Positions 1 to 7,990 of a DNA stretch of 25,856 nucleotides are shown piece after piece. The notes beneath the pieces were generated by a model, which saw only the letters and a list, made by a program, of their open reading frames with translations, was not told the DNA's origin and made no database searches. The position numbers and the translations under genes were made by a program. Location of the stretch: NCBI GenBank assembly GCA_041846575.1, contig JBGZFC010000039.1:1-25856 (forward strand). Direction: 5' to 3'. How positions within the stretch are numbered: the first letter of the stretch is position 1; each line of letters begins with the position of its first letter. The stretch comes from JBGZFC01 sp041846575 (GTDB lineage: Bacteria > Bacteroidota > Bacteroidia > Bacteroidales > Dysgonomonadaceae).

Positions 1-2158
1 ATTGGTAGCCTGAGCCGTCGCCCCAAACATCAGTGGTTTGTAGAATAACGGTTACATCGCCTTCTCCGCCTTGTGATGGTTTGTTCCAGTTTAATGTAAC
101 ATTGTTACCGGCAACGCTGCTTGTTAGATTTGTTACGGGAGCTAAATCATCACCACCTTCACCTGTTAAAGTTTTAATATATGGAATATGATTAAATCCT
201 ACTACTGTTAGAGTTATTGGAGAAGTAGAAGTCCCTAAATTACCTACATTTAAAGATACAGAACCATTTTCTACAACACCTGTTGCCAACATTTCGTTTC
301 CTCTTGAAAGAGTAGCTCTTGCTCCGTTTACGGAAGAAGAAACCACGAATGCTTGTCCTGAAGTTACAGTGTTAGGATGTGTAGCTTGCAACTGTGTAGG
401 CATTGCCGTACGCACCATTACAGATGGGTCACCAAAAACAACCCAAGTTTCTGCTGTTTCAGGACCTGCACCTGAAGGATATTTCTCAAGCATCTTCATT
501 ATACCACTATTTGACAACCCTCCAAAGGTACGTTTGATATTATTTTCATAAGATTCTGTCAAGACAGCGTTCATTTCGTCTTGAGCTGCCATTGGTTGAT
601 ACCACGCTTGATTTATAGTTGCCATTAATGTAGCAAGCGCACCTGTCGGTCCATTTGCATTTGCAGCACGAGTCCATGCTTCAGCAAAACATGTTATACC
701 TACGAATGCTCCATTGACACAAGCAACAGACCAGATAAAGGGCCACTTGTGGTTGTTTGAAAGAGAATTAACATTTGTATTTGAAAAACCTGATGTAACC
801 CATGAAGCATTAGAACCATGTCCGCAATAATTTATAATTGTAGCTCCGCTATTCACATCATTGGAAACTAAAGCTGCAGTTGGATGTCCTGCTGCATCTA
901 CTCCTCCTTGAGACCCTTCATAAAGTTCCGAAACTCCGGTATATGTAAAATTCATCAATTTTGTTCTGATATTTCTAATGTGTTGATAATCGTATTCACC
1001 ATTATCGCCGGGACCTTCTTGAGAAGCAATACCTATACCTTTTGAGAACCAATCGGTTTCAGTATTAGGATTTTTTTCGTACTCAATAGTACGGGTTACC
1101 ATAGTTTGTACGTGCGCCACAGTTTCTACAGAGAAACGTCCTACCAAAAACTCTGGATAACGGTCGTTTCCTGTAATATAAGCATACTTAACGTCCGACG
1201 CTCCATAACTTCCGTTCATCGGTGGTATATGTTGGCTGTCTCCTACAAAAAGTAAGAATGCATTATTATTTGTTTCATAATATGTTTTCACATATTGTTG
1301 AATTTGAGATGCAGTTGTACCAACTTCACTCAAACTAACCAACTTAGTCTCAATACCAATACTGTTTTTCCATTCTACGAAAGGCGCCATTGCATCAATA
1401 AATTGAGGATGGCTGATGATTAACATTTTTCCATGCTCAACAAATGGATTATATTTTGCAAAATTGTTATTATAGTTAATAAACAAATCTTTGTACATGT
1501 GCATAAACTCGGCATCAATTCTCCTTGTATTGCCGGCAACTTTAGCATTAGTGTTATTAACTCCGTCTGCTTTTACCTCTACTCTCATTTTGTGATATAC
1601 ACGCAATGTTTTGGTTACTGCGTTATATACAAATGGTTGCAGAATCAAACCTTGTCCGCGAACATCTCTAAAGATGAATGGGTCTTGCATTTCTGCTTGG
1701 CTTGCAGGGTAAAATTCATTTTTTTGATACTGTTCTCCATAAACGTAAGGAACCGATGATGGTAAAATATCACGTGTGAAACTACCTTTTGAAGGTGCTA
1801 CCAAGATATTTTCGTAATCGGTGTACTCAGACGATAATACCTTTACAACCATGTTGGCTCTGTCAGGAATCATCAATGAAGTAGTAACATAAGGCAATTC
1901 AGGATTACCTTTTTCAAGCATCATAGGTGCACCCGGCACACTAATAACGGTAGCTTCTCCTTTGGGAGTTGCTACACTTTCGGAAAAGAAACCGTTCAAG
2001 GAAACTTCAATAACCGAATGGCTATCAGTTCCCGATACCAACGTAACCACCGGTTTAGATGGAGACGCACCGCTTATACCAACCCATTTTGGTGTTGATG
2101 CAAGCATATTGCCTATAAATAAGGCAATAAACAGGAAAGTTAAAGAAATTTTTTTCAT
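1..2158 (-). CDS. Gingipain-like C25 cysteine protease with adhesin region (3' part outside window)
   Basis: Secreted endopeptidase, partial: ATG at 2158 and open to the left edge (about 719 residues seen). Residues 1-20 form a signal peptide (MKKISLTFLFIALFIGNMLA). About 200 residues of C25-type propeptide follow, then the catalytic domain, an Ig-like domain (about 595-665), and from about 670 an FN3-like segment followed by VTVILQTTDVWGDGSGYQ, a motif of the cleaved-adhesin/haemagglutinin domains of RgpA, Kgp and HagA. Catalytic residues visible: His447 in NYCGHGS and Cys480 in SVACVNG, 33 apart as in RgpB (His211/Cys244); Glu381 in ASQEG matches the third catalytic residue. Asp390 in DNGEYD sits where RgpB has Asp163 in the S1 pocket, so cleavage after a basic residue is likely (inference). 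Gingipains leave by the type IX system; the expected C-terminal sorting domain is beyond the window. Not a Porphyromonas gingivalis copy: many substitutions from recalled Rgp sequences. Confidence 0.93.
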   Translation of the reverse strand, partial: MKKISLTFLFIALFIGNMLASTPKWVGISGASPSKPVVTLVSGTDSHSVIEVSLNGFFSESVATPKGEATVISVPGAPMMLEKGNPELPYVTTSLMIPDRANMVVKVLSSEYTDYENILVAPSKGSFTRDILPSSVPYVYGEQYQKNEFYPASQAEMQDPFIFRDVRGQGLILQPFVYNAVTKTLRVYHKMRVEVKADGVNNTNAKVAGNTRRIDAEFMHMYKDLFINYNNNFAKYNPFVEHGKMLIISHPQFIDAMAPFVEWKNSIGIETKLVSLSEVGTTASQIQQYVKTYYETNNNAFLLFVGDSQHIPPMNGSYGASDVKYAYITGNDRYPEFLVGRFSVETVAHVQTMVTRTIEYEKNPNTETDWFSKGIGIASQEGPGDNGEYDYQHIRNIRTKLMNFTYTGVSELYEGSQGGVDAAGHPTAALVSNDVNSGATIINYCGHGSNASWVTSGFSNTNVNSLSNNHKWPFIWSVACVNGAFVGITCFAEAWTRAANANGPTGALATLMATINQAWYQPMAAQDEMNAVLTESYENNIKRTFGGLSNSGIMKMLEKYPSGAGPETAETWVVFGDPSVMVRTAMPTQLQATHPNTVTSGQAFVVSSSVNGARATLSRGNEMLATGVVENGSVSLNVGNLGTSTSPITLTVVGFNHIPYIKTLTGEGGDDLAPVTNLTSSVAGNNVTLNWNKPSQGGEGDVTVILQTTDVWGDGSGYQ

Positions 2159-2363
2159 TAAATTAATTTATTTAAATTATTGAAACATAGAACAATCTGT
2201 TGTTATACGAGATTTACATTGCTATAAAACTCCGTATTTTTGTTGTTGATGATAACATTACACAAACACAACACAACCTCATAGGTAAAAACCGTAGAAA
2301 CTGTAGTAGAGAAAGGCAATATTATGCATCCACAACACAACAAATTATCCAAAATATGAGATG

Positions 2364-2371
2364 CAAAGTTA
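2364..2371 (-). promoter_or_regulatory. Candidate -7 box for the gingipain gene
   Basis: On the minus strand this reads TAACTTTG, matching the Bacteroidetes -7 consensus TAnnTTTG. No exact TTTG is present at the -33 position; only a weak TTGTTT lies near 2387-2392. It would give a leader of about 200 nt before the ATG at 2158. The stretch 2159-2480 has no convincing gene; a 25-codon plus-strand ORF from 2404 has no support. Confidence 0.4.
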
Positions 2372-2480
2372 ACAATAATGTAAAATAAACAATATACTTT
2401 TGTATGAAAATTGACGATTTAACTCTATTTAGGTTAATTGCGGCTTTTTTTCTTAATTTTAGATTCTTCTATTTTAAATA

Positions 2481-2529
2481 AAAAAAACCACCATATATAG
2501 AACAGTCGTTCTGAATATAAGGTGGTTTT
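2481..2529 (-). terminator. Rho-independent terminator after the redoxin-like gene
   Basis: Arms AAAACCACC (2484-2492) and GGTGGTTTT (2521-2529) pair, and an inner AGAAC/GTTCT stem closes on the loop AGTC. Read on the minus strand the hairpin is followed by a U-rich run. It lies 15 nt past the stop of the gene at 2544-3041 and insulates the gingipain gene from it. Confidence 0.85.
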
Positions 2530-2543
2530 GGTTTTATATCTGC

Positions 2544-3041
2544 TTAAAGCAGATTTTGCAACTTTTCGGGTGTTAACTCTATTGCAGCTATCACACCGTT
2601 TTCATCCAATAAGTAGCTTTTGAATTCTCCTTTCAATCTGAAGTTTCTATAAATCTCTGATTGAGTGCCCTTCACTTCACAAAATTGATTTTCCATCTCA
2701 ATATTATCAAGTTGAAGAGTTTTTTCGAAAACGTTTTGGTTCTCATCCAAAGAGATGGAAACCAAAGTTACTTCAGGATAATTTTCCTTCAAAAAGTTGT
2801 GTAACTGCACGTTTTTCGCTCTCGAAGCCGCATCGTATGCAGCCCAAAAATTCAATACCACTTTTTTCCCTTTGTAATCGTTCAAATCAAACTGCGTATC
2901 ATTCACCGTTGTTATACTGATAGTAAAGTTTGGTAGCTGTTCGCCCGGATAATATCCTGAGGAAGCGTTTTTCTTCGTGGTCGAACCGGAAGTAAAAATC
3001 AGCAAAACGATTACAGTCAGGTAAAAGTTTACATACTTCAT
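2544..3041 (-). CDS. Thioredoxin-fold (AhpC/TSA-like) protein lacking the CXXC active site
   Basis: Exported redoxin-like protein of 165 residues. An upstream in-frame start at 3110 exists, but ATG 3041 places a clean signal sequence (MKYVNFYLTVIVLLIFTSGS) at the N-terminus and is preferred. The body follows the TlpA/AhpC pattern: GEQLPNFTI, the DLNDYKGKKVVLNFWA strand, LVSISLD and a C-terminal SYLLDENGVI. Where active redoxins have WCxxC, this one has AYDAAS (residues 68-73), so both catalytic cysteines are replaced; one cysteine (Cys121) remains. Ordinary disulphide exchange is therefore ruled out by sequence. I infer a binding, scaffold or haem/metal-related role, with no direct evidence. 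It lies downstream of a CPAC thioredoxin lipoprotein on the same strand but has its own promoter-like box and terminator. Confidence 0.85.
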   Translation of the reverse strand: MKYVNFYLTVIVLLIFTSGSTTKKNASSGYYPGEQLPNFTISITTVNDTQFDLNDYKGKKVVLNFWAAYDAASRAKNVQLHNFLKENYPEVTLVSISLDENQNVFEKTLQLDNIEMENQFCEVKGTQSEIYRNFRLKGEFKSYLLDENGVIAAIELTPEKLQNLL

Positions 3042-3135
3042 AAAAAATGTTTTAGTTAATACTAATTTTATTCTTTCTCTCTTGAAGAATAAAAGCAAAA
3101 ACAACGTCATAATCAGGATGTTGTTTTTACGGATG

Positions 3136-3143
3136 CAAAAGTA
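3136..3143 (-). promoter_or_regulatory. Candidate -7 box for the redoxin-like gene
   Basis: Minus strand TACTTTTG matches TAnnTTTG, about 95 nt upstream of ATG 3041. There is no good -33 TTTG at the usual spacing. Confidence 0.4.
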
Positions 3144-3242
3144 GTTCTCTTTTTTGGAACTATAAACTTTTGACTCAAAAAGTTTCTTTCTTTATGTAAA
3201 ATACAGTTAATTTAAATGTCTAAGTCGCTATATACCTGACAC

Positions 3243-4223
3243 TTACCCAAGAGCATCAGTGAAGAAATTTTCTACACCTTCAACAGAAGTGTTTTTCAGA
3301 AGCACCTTTTTATTCTTATCTAACAAGTAAATTGTAGGAATAAATCGTAAATCGTATAAATTTTGCTTGGTAATTATCATGCCTTTATCATAGGCATTCA
3401 ACCAGTTAGAAGGCATTTTTGTCAAATGATTTTTCCATTCCTGCAAATCATCATCTGAATATATGGTAAGAACAGTAATCATGGTTCTTGTTGGCGAATT
3501 GTAAGAGAACACCTTTTGCATAACGGATGATTTATGCAATCTATTTATAATATCATTGCAAGCCGGACAACCCGGATTTGCGAATAATATCAGTAGAAAA
3601 TCGCTCTTTATGCTATACATCGACGCCGACTGACCTGATGATAACGTATAAACAAAATCTGCAGCACTCTGATTTGGTCTGTTCTTCATCGACATATTCA
3701 ACTGAAATTTGTATTTTTCCTTTTCCACCTCATCAATAGAATCGGACTTGAGTAAATACTTTAATACAATATTATAGTATTCTTCGTTACGAAACGGCGA
3801 ATTCTCTTCGTAAAGATATTTTTCGAAAAGTGATGCAAAGTTTTTATACGTTGAGCGTTCTACAGATGCTTTAAATAATGTGTGTTTCATAGATTTATCT
3901 ACATGTTCCGACGACACGTAATTTAATATATTGATATAATCGACAAATGCCTGCTCGGTAATCTCGGGTCGCTGCACAAGTTTTGAATCGGCGAAGTCAA
4001 ATCTATCCCAATAATGCATCACAAGATATTGCGCTCTTGAATCTACATCGGTAATTTCGGCAGGTATATCGGGCAATATGAAAGTGTCCTTCACTATTAC
4101 ATTTTCTTGAGCAACCTTGCTTTCATCTGCAATATCAGCCTGTGTCCTTCTACTCGATAAACACGAGAAGTTAATCACAATCAGTGATATAAAAAATAAA
4201 GTTTGCAAAATAAACCTGTCCAT
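3243..4223 (-). CDS. DUF5106-type thioredoxin lipoprotein
   Basis: Exported thiol-disulphide protein of 326 residues, probably a periplasmic-facing lipoprotein. The N-terminus MDRFILQTLFFISLIVINFSC has a hydrophobic core and a cysteine at 21; the lipobox is loose, as is common in Bacteroidetes. Residues about 50-190 look like DUF5106: a proline-rich lead-in, SRAQYLVMHYWDRFDF, and helical repeats. From about 195 comes a thioredoxin fold with ILFANPGCPACNDI, active-site Cys219 and Cys222, and the cis-proline loop RFIPTIYLLD near the C-terminus. Such proteins usually reduce or oxidise exported partners; the partner is unknown. The divergent neighbour is dnaX, with a 147-nt intergenic region. Confidence 0.85.
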   Translation of the reverse strand: MDRFILQTLFFISLIVINFSCLSSRRTQADIADESKVAQENVIVKDTFILPDIPAEITDVDSRAQYLVMHYWDRFDFADSKLVQRPEITEQAFVDYINILNYVSSEHVDKSMKHTLFKASVERSTYKNFASLFEKYLYEENSPFRNEEYYNIVLKYLLKSDSIDEVEKEKYKFQLNMSMKNRPNQSAADFVYTLSSGQSASMYSIKSDFLLILFANPGCPACNDIINRLHKSSVMQKVFSYNSPTRTMITVLTIYSDDDLQEWKNHLTKMPSNWLNAYDKGMIITKQNLYDLRFIPTIYLLDKNKKVLLKNTSVEGVENFFTDALG

Positions 4224-4333
4224 ATCTATTAGTTTTAAATCTGATTAAAATTATCAGGATGTAAAAATATAAAATATTTGCGTATGAGCCATCTGTTATT
4301 TGATATATAATTTAAACAAAACGATTTTTTTTG

Positions 4334-4341
4334 TACATTTG
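4334..4341 (+). promoter_or_regulatory. Candidate -7 box for dnaX
   Basis: TACATTTG matches TAnnTTTG and lies 29 nt before the ATG at 4371. A TTTG at 4299-4302 is too far (31 nt) to be an ideal -33 element. Confidence 0.4.
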
Positions 4342-4370
4342 TAAACTTGTCTTCAGAAAAAACAGAGAAA

Positions 4371-6170
4371 ATGGATAATTATATTGTATCGGCACGCAAG
4401 TACAGACCATCTACCTTTAAAAGCGTAGTTGGACAAGGTGCGTTAATTACTACTTTAAGGAATGCTATTTCGGGAAACAAATTGGCTCATGCCTACCTGT
4501 TTGCAGGACCGCGTGGCGTTGGGAAAACCACTTGTGCCAGAATATTTGCAAAAACAATTAATTGCCTTTCTCCTACAGAAGAGCACGATGCTTGCAACAA
4601 ATGCGAATCTTGTGTTGCCTTTAACGAGCAACGCTCATACAACATACACGAGTTAGACGCTGCATCAAACAACGGTGTTGACGATATTCGCAGTCTGATA
4701 GACCAAGTCCGCATCCCACCGCAGATAGGAAAATACAAAGTATATATTATTGATGAGGTTCACATGCTTTCGCAGGCTGCTTTCAACTCTTTCTTGAAAA
4801 CGTTGGAAGAACCACCGGCTCATGCCATTTTTGTTTTGGCTACAACAGAAAAGCATAAAATAATACCGACCATTCTGTCGCGATGTCAAGTGTACGATTT
4901 CAATCGCATCAGCATCTCGGATATTGTAAATCATCTGATTTACGTTGCCGAAGAAGAGAATATAACCGTAGAACCGGAAGCCCTGAATGTAATAGCACAA
5001 AAAGCAGATGGCGGTATGCGTGACGCTCTATCCATTTTTGACCAATCGGTAAGCTATACGGCAGGAAATGTTACTTACAGTGCGGTAATTGAACACCTGA
5101 ACGTGTTGGATTACGAATATTTTTTCAAAATAACCAACGCTATTCTCGAAAACGATGTGGTGAGTTGTATGCTCACTCTAAACGATATTCTCAATAGAGG
5201 ATTCGAAGGTCAATACTTCATAAGTGGATTGACTTCGCATTTTAGAGATATTTTGGTGTGCAAAGACACCGCAACTGCCGCGCTTTTCGAGGTAGGATCT
5301 TCAATACGTAACAAATATATTGAAACTGCTAAACATTGCAGCAACGACTTCTTATACAAAGCTATAGAGATTTCAAACGAGTGCGATTTAAACTATAGAT
5401 TGAGTAAAAACAAACGTCTGTTAATTGAACTTACTCTTATTAAACTTTGTCAATTATCGGAAAATCCGAGAAAAAATATAGTTGAAGAAAGAATTAAAAT
5501 TAAGCCGATAGAAGTATCCGAAAAAAAAGAGACAAAACCGGAAGAGCAAAAAGATTCTGAAAAGATAGAAAAAGCGGAAAAAGAAATAGTAAAAGTAGAA
5601 CCTGAAAAGAGATCAGATGAAACACCTGTTGAACAAGCTCAGAAAGAAGATATTCCAAAAACAATAAAAGAAGAAACGGTTACCAGGAAATCAACAGAAA
5701 CAAAAATTGCACCAACAGAAGGATTAGGATTGGGAATATCCATATCTTCATTCAACAAAAAAGGAGATATTGTAGAAAACAAAGTCGAAGAAGATAAAAA
5801 GCAATACAATAACGATTTCTCTAATGAGAAGTTGCTTGAAGCATGGGAAGAGTATATAAACGGACTAAAAGAGGAAAAACTACTCAAAAATGCAATGTCT
5901 ATATACAAACCTAAAAAACAGAGCAATAATATCATCAAAATAGAGGTTGGCAACGAAATCAATAAAAACTATTTCGAAGAAAACAGCCTGTCTATTATGG
6001 ATTTCCTGCGTAAAAAACTCTCGAACGACTACTTAGTGATGGAAATTGAAATTGTTGAAACCAAACTAACTCAAAAAGCTATGACTTCAGTAGATATGTT
6101 TGAAGAGTTAGCAAAACAAAATCCGGCATTGCAAAAGTTGACTGACGAATTTGGATTGGAATTAAAATAG
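4371..6170 (+). CDS. dnaX: DNA polymerase III subunit tau/gamma
   Basis: Clamp-loader ATPase of the replisome, 599 residues. The start is ATG 4371 (MDNYIVSARKYRPSTF, the usual Bacteroidetes N-terminus); an in-frame TTG at 4347 is not needed. Walker A is GPRGVGKT (46-53), the zinc module is Cys65/75/78/81, Walker B is DEVH (128-131), sensor 1 is LATTE, and the SRC arginine finger is near 171. Domain III ends around residue 380. A Lys/Glu-rich linker of roughly 80 residues follows, then a C-terminal domain (about 490-599) that should contact the polymerase. A run of eight A bases at the domain III/linker border may yield a short gamma form (see separate entry). The M15 peptidase gene follows after 15 nt, so the two are probably co-transcribed up to the terminator at 6845. 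Confidence 0.97.
   Translation: MDNYIVSARKYRPSTFKSVVGQGALITTLRNAISGNKLAHAYLFAGPRGVGKTTCARIFAKTINCLSPTEEHDACNKCESCVAFNEQRSYNIHELDAASNNGVDDIRSLIDQVRIPPQIGKYKVYIIDEVHMLSQAAFNSFLKTLEEPPAHAIFVLATTEKHKIIPTILSRCQVYDFNRISISDIVNHLIYVAEEENITVEPEALNVIAQKADGGMRDALSIFDQSVSYTAGNVTYSAVIEHLNVLDYEYFFKITNAILENDVVSCMLTLNDILNRGFEGQYFISGLTSHFRDILVCKDTATAALFEVGSSIRNKYIETAKHCSNDFLYKAIEISNECDLNYRLSKNKRLLIELTLIKLCQLSENPRKNIVEERIKIKPIEVSEKKETKPEEQKDSEKIEKAEKEIVKVEPEKRSDETPVEQAQKEDIPKTIKEETVTRKSTETKIAPTEGLGLGISISSFNKKGDIVENKVEEDKKQYNNDFSNEKLLEAWEEYINGLKEEKLLKNAMSIYKPKKQSNNIIKIEVGNEINKNYFEENSLSIMDFLRKKLSNDYLVMEIEIVETKLTQKAMTSVDMFEELAKQNPALQKLTDEFGLELK
5520..5568 (+). other. Possible dnaX slippage site giving a gamma-like product
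   Basis: Codons GAA AAA AAA GAG (from codon 384) contain eight consecutive A residues (5521-5528). A -1 shift meets TGA at 5558-5560 and a +1 shift meets TAG at 5566-5568, so slippage either way would give a protein of about 396-398 residues ending just after domain III, as gamma does in E. coli and Thermus. The surrounding linker is A-rich by composition, so chance is a real alternative. Confidence 0.4.
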
Positions 6171-6185
6171 CTGTTCGGTAATTTC

Positions 6186-6845
6186 ATGAGAAAACATTAT
6201 TTTTTGTTCGTTATATGTTTCGTGAAAATAATTTCATGCACAAGCGACGTGAAATCAGGAAAAAATGAATCAAATAAACACCTTGTCTCTCAAAGATCCG
6301 ATATTGCGAAAAACGACACAATTATAGATTGCAATTACACATTTGATGAAGCCATATCAGGAACAAAAGCACCGAAACATATTATAGATGAATTGGTTTT
6401 GTTCGATGTAACTTACCGGTCGATTGATGAAAAAATCCATAAAGGACAAATCCTTTCCAATAAAAAAATAGCCGATGATATTCGGCACATGTTCTCATTT
6501 ATGCTCGAAAACAGATTTGTAATTGAAAAAGCTATTCCAATAGTGCATTACAATTGGAGCGACAGCCTTTCGATGGACGACAACAACACATATAGCTTTT
6601 GTTATCGCAATATCTCATACTCCAAGCACGCCGTAGGAATGGCAATTGATATTAACCCCCGATTCAATCCGCTACGGTGGAAGAAAACGAGACGCCCGAA
6701 TCAGCCCCAAAGTGCGGTATTAGACACAACCGTAAACGGAACATTGCATCCCGACCATATTGTTGTAAAGGAGTTCAAACGACTTGGATTTCGGTGGGGA
6801 CACCACTTCTCTAAATATTGGGATGACCACCATTTTGATAAATAA
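6186..6845 (+). CDS. M15-family peptidoglycan peptidase, lipoprotein
   Basis: Zinc peptidase of 219 residues that should cut peptide stems of peptidoglycan. The N-terminus MRKHYFLFVICFVKIISC is a lipoprotein signal with Cys18 as the likely lipidation site. Metal and catalytic residues are visible: SKHAVGMAIDINP gives His148 and Asp155, and the C-terminal GFRWGHHFSKYWDDHHFDK gives Asp213/Asp214 and His215/His216. This pattern is that of the M15 VanY/CwlK-type domain (PF13539); whether it acts as D-Ala-D-Ala carboxypeptidase or L-Ala-D-Glu endopeptidase cannot be decided here. It follows dnaX by 15 nt and ends on the strong terminator. Confidence 0.88.
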   Translation: MRKHYFLFVICFVKIISCTSDVKSGKNESNKHLVSQRSDIAKNDTIIDCNYTFDEAISGTKAPKHIIDELVLFDVTYRSIDEKIHKGQILSNKKIADDIRHMFSFMLENRFVIEKAIPIVHYNWSDSLSMDDNNTYSFCYRNISYSKHAVGMAIDINPRFNPLRWKKTRRPNQPQSAVLDTTVNGTLHPDHIVVKEFKRLGFRWGHHFSKYWDDHHFDK

Positions 6846-6880
6846 AAAAAACGGCTGCTTACGCAAGCAGCCGTTTTTTT
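6845..6880. terminator. Strong bidirectional rho-independent terminator
   Basis: A perfect 16-bp stem: arms 6845-6860 and 6865-6880, with GC core CGGCTGCTT/AAGCAGCCG and tetraloop ACGC. The outer part of the stem is A7/T7, so it works for the plus-strand dnaX unit and for the minus-strand gene that ends at 6980. Confidence 0.93.
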
Positions 6881-6979
6881 GAAAAAATTTTTGCAATTTA
6901 AAAGTAAAGTATTCTATTGTTGGCTAATAAGTTTACAACAAGTCGCATAGTCTCAATATCGCGAAATATCCAAGTCGAA

Positions 6980-7729
6980 TTACTTGCCCTCTTTAACAGA
7001 GCCAACCCCATTTCTTTCCAATGCTTTTATATGCGGTTCTCCATAATAGACAACACTTCCAACTCCGCTACTATATAGTTCGATGTTTTTGGATGCAAAG
7101 CATTTAACGCTTCCTACTCCGGTTGAGTTAACAATCGCATCTTCAACAACAAAGTCGCGTGCATCAACATTTCCAACGCCATTTGATTCATATTCGGCAA
7201 ATTGTCCTTTACCTTTTAGTTGAATATTGCCCACTCCGTCAGACTCTACGGACAATCGGCTACACTCTAATTGCGATGCCGTAATATTGCCAACACCATC
7301 AGAGTCGATATGGAGTTTTTCAGTCTTTACAACTCCGGCGAGAGAGATATTTCCAACTCCGTCGGAATCTATTTTATAAAGGTTTGGCGAACTTATTTTT
7401 ATTGTGAGTTTAGATCTCTTGTTTCTAAATTTTATTTTTGTATTATCCTTCATCGAAATGTTTAACTTATCTCCGTCCACTGTAACAATCAATCTGTTTA
7501 CCATATTATCATCGCCTTCGGCTAATACGCTTGTGCTACTTGATTGTGTAAAAATGATGTTTCCTACTATCTCGGACTCAATGGCGGAAAAACTTCCCAC
7601 ATTAAAATTTTTAGTTATTGTGCGGTGTTGTGATTGAGCGGTTGTTGTACGATTTTGTGAACATGCAGCTTGTAAACCTAAAAATGCCACCAAAGCAATT
7701 ATAAGTGAATGTGATCTTTTTGTTTTCAT
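6980..7729 (-). CDS. GIN-domain (DUF2807, head GIN) exported protein
   Basis: Exported beta-rich protein of 249 residues with no known enzymatic role. The signal sequence MKTKRSHSLIIALVAFLGLQ ends in AAC-SQ, so it may be a lipoprotein (Cys23) or be cut by signal peptidase I. The rest matches the putative auto-transporter adhesin head GIN domain (PF10988). From about residue 120 it has seven coils carrying GVG: DSDGVGNIS, DSDGVGNIT, ESDGVGNIQ, ESNGVGNVD, NSTGVGSVK, YSSGVGSVV and RNGVGSVKE, as expected for a right-handed beta-helix. It is the last gene before the terminator at 6845 and lies 244 nt after tolC. It may be read through from the efflux operon or transcribed alone; no promoter box is obvious. 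Confidence 0.87.
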   Translation of the reverse strand: MKTKRSHSLIIALVAFLGLQAACSQNRTTTAQSQHRTITKNFNVGSFSAIESEIVGNIIFTQSSSTSVLAEGDDNMVNRLIVTVDGDKLNISMKDNTKIKFRNKRSKLTIKISSPNLYKIDSDGVGNISLAGVVKTEKLHIDSDGVGNITASQLECSRLSVESDGVGNIQLKGKGQFAEYESNGVGNVDARDFVVEDAIVNSTGVGSVKCFASKNIELYSSGVGSVVYYGEPHIKALERNGVGSVKEGK

Positions 7730-7962
7730 ATTTGTGTTTATTAAAAGTTTTATGTTTAAATGTTTTTATTACGTGTTTCGAGTTGGTGAAAGCAATATTT
7801 AGCGAACTTTGCGTGAAACCAACTGAGTGCTGAAAGCTGAAAAAATCATAAATCGAAAATCCGAAATCGAAATATCAAACGTCTATCGTCTTGAATCTTG
7901 TGTATTTGTGTCTAAAAAAAGTCTTTGCTCTATATAAATTAGACGAATAACGCACCGTTTTA

Positions 7963-7990
7963 GTTACAAAAAATCACTTATTTAACATTT
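7963..7990. repeat. 28-bp direct repeat, left copy (overlaps the end of the tolC-like gene)
   Basis: Starts GTTACAAAAAATCA, then C, TTA, T, TTAACATTT. It matches the copy at 14706-14733 at 26 of 28 positions in the same orientation. It contains the last four sense codons plus the stop of the outer-membrane efflux gene. Confidence 0.75.

Noticed and set aside
369..2183. Plus-strand ORFs inside the gingipain region
   Set aside because: They are antisense to a continuous, family-matching reading frame on the minus strand and show no protein-like signature.
2404..2481. Plus-strand ORF of 25 codons (MKIDDLTLFRLIAAFFLNFR...) after a TACTTTTG box
   Set aside because: Its ATG would lie before the transcription start set by that box, it has no ribosome-binding context, and the region is low-complexity AT-rich spacer.
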